From Butyrivibrio sp. (GTDB lineage: Bacteria; Bacillota; Clostridia; Lachnospirales; Lachnospiraceae), in NCBI GenBank assembly GCA_017535785.1, contig JAFXTN010000023.1:1-64000 (forward strand): 64,000 nucleotides of DNA. The letters run 5' to 3'. Positions within the stretch are counted from its first letter, which is position 1. Every line of letters starts with the position of its first letter. Position numbers and translations under genes: made by a program. The notes beneath the pieces are model-generated. The model did no database searches and was not told the origin of the DNA. It saw only the letters and a list, made by a program, of their open reading frames with translations. Below are positions 62,611 through 64,000 of this stretch, one piece after another.

Positions 62611-63000
62611 CTAGAAAAAAGATTTAATAATTTTATATATGAACCCATTTTGGGGCTCAAAGCTAACTATTGTATCGCTTGGATCAAACAACCTGTACAT
62701 ATATACAACAACGTAAAGAACGATAATGTTGCACATGATAAAAGAAAAAATTTTCTTTGGGATCCTTTTTTTGTTAAGTATCAGAACAGCGGCAGGAAGG
62801 GGAACCCAGAATAATGGGTGAAACCTAAATGCAGATTTAAGATCGAGCCTTAACGCGGAATGAACTCCTCTTGTCGTTCCGCATCCCATGCAAGATACCC
62901 CTGTTAAGAACCTTATCGGGCAACCGATTCCGACAAAATGGAAGATCACATATAACAAAACTATAGCGATAACAGCTATCCAAAAATCTTTGTTCTTCAT
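62611..63000 (-). CDS. DUF2752 membrane protein
   Basis: A 129-residue membrane protein with three hydrophobic segments and the DUF2752 motif CPIRFLTGVSCMGCGTTRGVHSAL, a Cys-rich turn between helices. Function unknown. It is divergently oriented to holA, with 117 bp between them, and heads a two-gene unit with the zinc-ribbon protein. Confidence 0.88.
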   Translation of the reverse strand: MKNKDFWIAVIAIVLLYVIFHFVGIGCPIRFLTGVSCMGCGTTRGVHSALRLDLKSAFRFHPLFWVPLPAAVLILNKKRIPKKIFSFIMCNIIVLYVVVYMYRLFDPSDTIVSFEPQNGFIYKIIKSFF

Positions 63001-63117
63001 AACATGCCAAGTATAACATATTAGAAAATTTAATGAAACAAATTATAAATAAAAAGTCTGAAGATGGTGAGTTTTTGGGATTTCTATGGTAACATAAAGG
63101 CTGGAGTGTGAAATGAA

Positions 63118-64000
63118 ATGGCAGCGAAAACATCAGATTTTAAGGTAAAGCAAAAACAGCTCAATGATGATATCACATCGGGCAATCTAAAGCACTGTTA
63201 CCTCGTATACGGCGAGGAGGCTTATCTGCGTCTTCAGAACAGAGATAAGCTTGTAAAGGCGATGGGCGGTGACGCATCATCCATGAACTTTACCAGGTAC
63301 GAGGGCGATGCTTGCGATCCTGCAGCCATCATAGACATGGCGGAGACGATGCCTTTTTTGTCGGACAAAAGAGTCATCTTAGTTGAGAACAGCGGATTCT
63401 TTAAGAGCGGATGTCCCGAGCTTGCCGATTATTTAAAAGAACCTGCGGAGGCTGCTTACTTCATTTTTGTGGAAAAAGAAGTAGACAGGAGAAAAGATAT
63501 ATACAAGGCCGCTGCAAAGCTCGGACTTGATATAAACTGTGACGAGCAGGATGAAGACACTCTAAAGAGATGGATAGCTTCCAAATTCCGATCCGAGGGG
63601 AAAAATATATCGGCCGGAGCGGTGGCTTTTTTGATCGACAGAGTCGGAACGGACATGTCGAATATCAGCACGGAGATTGAAAAGCTTGTGTGCTACTGCA
63701 TCGATAGGGATGAAGTTACTAGTGCCGATATCGAGGCTGTTTGCGCAAACTGGATCACCAGCAGGATATTTGCGATGACGGACGCCATTGTCGAGAAGAA
63801 CAGGAAAAAGGCTATAGATCTGTACTATGACCTTCTTGCCCTAAAGGAGCCCCCCGCCAAGATACTTGCGCTTATAACAAGGCAGTTCAACCTTATGCTT
63901 CAGGTAAAAGAGATGGATGAGAACAGGAGGGATAGGGGAACAATTGCGAGTGCGGTCGGACTTATGCCGTTCCTTGTCGGAAAGTACGTTAACTGGGCCA
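63118..64000 (+). CDS. holA: DNA polymerase III delta subunit (cut by window edge)
   Basis: HolA is the clamp-loader subunit that opens the sliding clamp. The first 294 residues are visible: MAAKTSDFKVKQKQLNDDI, then CYLVYGEEAYLR, the central RWIASKFRSEGKNISAGAVAFLIDRVGTDMSNISTEIEKL and the C-terminal collar IFAMTDAIVEKNRKKA. A full-length protein is about 330-345 residues, so roughly 40-50 are missing past the right edge. Its place beside comEC is the usual Firmicute arrangement. GGAG lies 12 bases before the ATG. Confidence 0.93.
   Translation, partial: MAAKTSDFKVKQKQLNDDITSGNLKHCYLVYGEEAYLRLQNRDKLVKAMGGDASSMNFTRYEGDACDPAAIIDMAETMPFLSDKRVILVENSGFFKSGCPELADYLKEPAEAAYFIFVEKEVDRRKDIYKAAAKLGLDINCDEQDEDTLKRWIASKFRSEGKNISAGAVAFLIDRVGTDMSNISTEIEKLVCYCIDRDEVTSADIEAVCANWITSRIFAMTDAIVEKNRKKAIDLYYDLLALKEPPAKILALITRQFNLMLQVKEMDENRRDRGTIASAVGLMPFLVGKYVNWA

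Overview
The window reads as a chromosomal stretch of an anaerobic Firmicute of the class Clostridia, most likely a Lachnospiraceae member of the Butyrivibrio/Pseudobutyrivibrio type. This rests on gene orders typical of the group (mraZ-rsmH-ftsL-pbp-mraY-murD-ftsW-divIB-ftsZ; cysS-mrnC-rlmB-sigH; rpmE-yqhQ-prmC-prfA; comEC next to holA), Firmicute-type SD sequences and promoters, frequent TTG starts and small zinc-ribbon membrane proteins. Genus assignment is inference. Nearly all of the window is core genome. The only mobile-element trace is the C-terminal end of a tyrosine recombinase at the left edge.

Layout. 1-2.5 kb: recombinase tail, ychF, lgt. 2.5-12.7 kb: compact division and cell-wall cluster with a MraZ-type operator and a separate ftsZ promoter. 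12.9-18.5 kb: nrdR and a five-gene oligopeptide (Opp/Dpp-type) ABC importer. 18.8-28 kb: an unknown small protein, a fused aroE-aroK, queH, a membrane protein, argS, a MATE exporter, a PanE-like reductase and a large secreted protein. 28.2-35.6 kb: elongator tRNA-Met, a cytoplasmic GH13 glycosidase, a membrane EAL phosphodiesterase with two small downstream genes, carD with a perfect cre site, an AlaX-type editing protein and azlCD. 35.7-43.6 kb: ispF, cysS, mrnC, rlmB, sigH, rpmE, yqhQ, prmC, prfA. 43.7-47.8 kb: an Hpt protein, a DUF5721-like protein, a LacI regulator, DegV, a LytTR response regulator and DUF1294. 47.8-55.7 kb: a divergent arginine locus (argG leftward; argC-GNAT-argJ-argB-argD and an orphan solute-binding protein rightward). 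55.8-64 kb: comEA, a PhoB-type two-component pair, a GerMN lipoprotein, comEC, two small membrane proteins and the start of holA.

How the genes work together. The first block makes lipid II and the divisome. The arginine block is built around the cyclic ArgJ route, with two outward promoters flanking a shared repeat-bearing operator. The 35-43 kb block is translation and RNA maturation. The comEA...comEC block carries DNA-uptake genes interrupted by an envelope two-component system.

No CRISPR array, defence island, biosynthetic cluster or intact mobile element was recognised. The least explained material is intergenic. Stacked, nested palindromes lie at 12651-12768, 18610-18752 and 23971-24112, and three of these elements share a GCGARAATG core. 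A tandem array of 27-bp hairpin units lies at 24121-24266. Other points of note are a possible leaderless mRNA for the EAL gene, a Cys/Gly-rich tail on IspF, a GNAT gene inside the arg operon, and an orphan solute-binding protein with an acidic insert.
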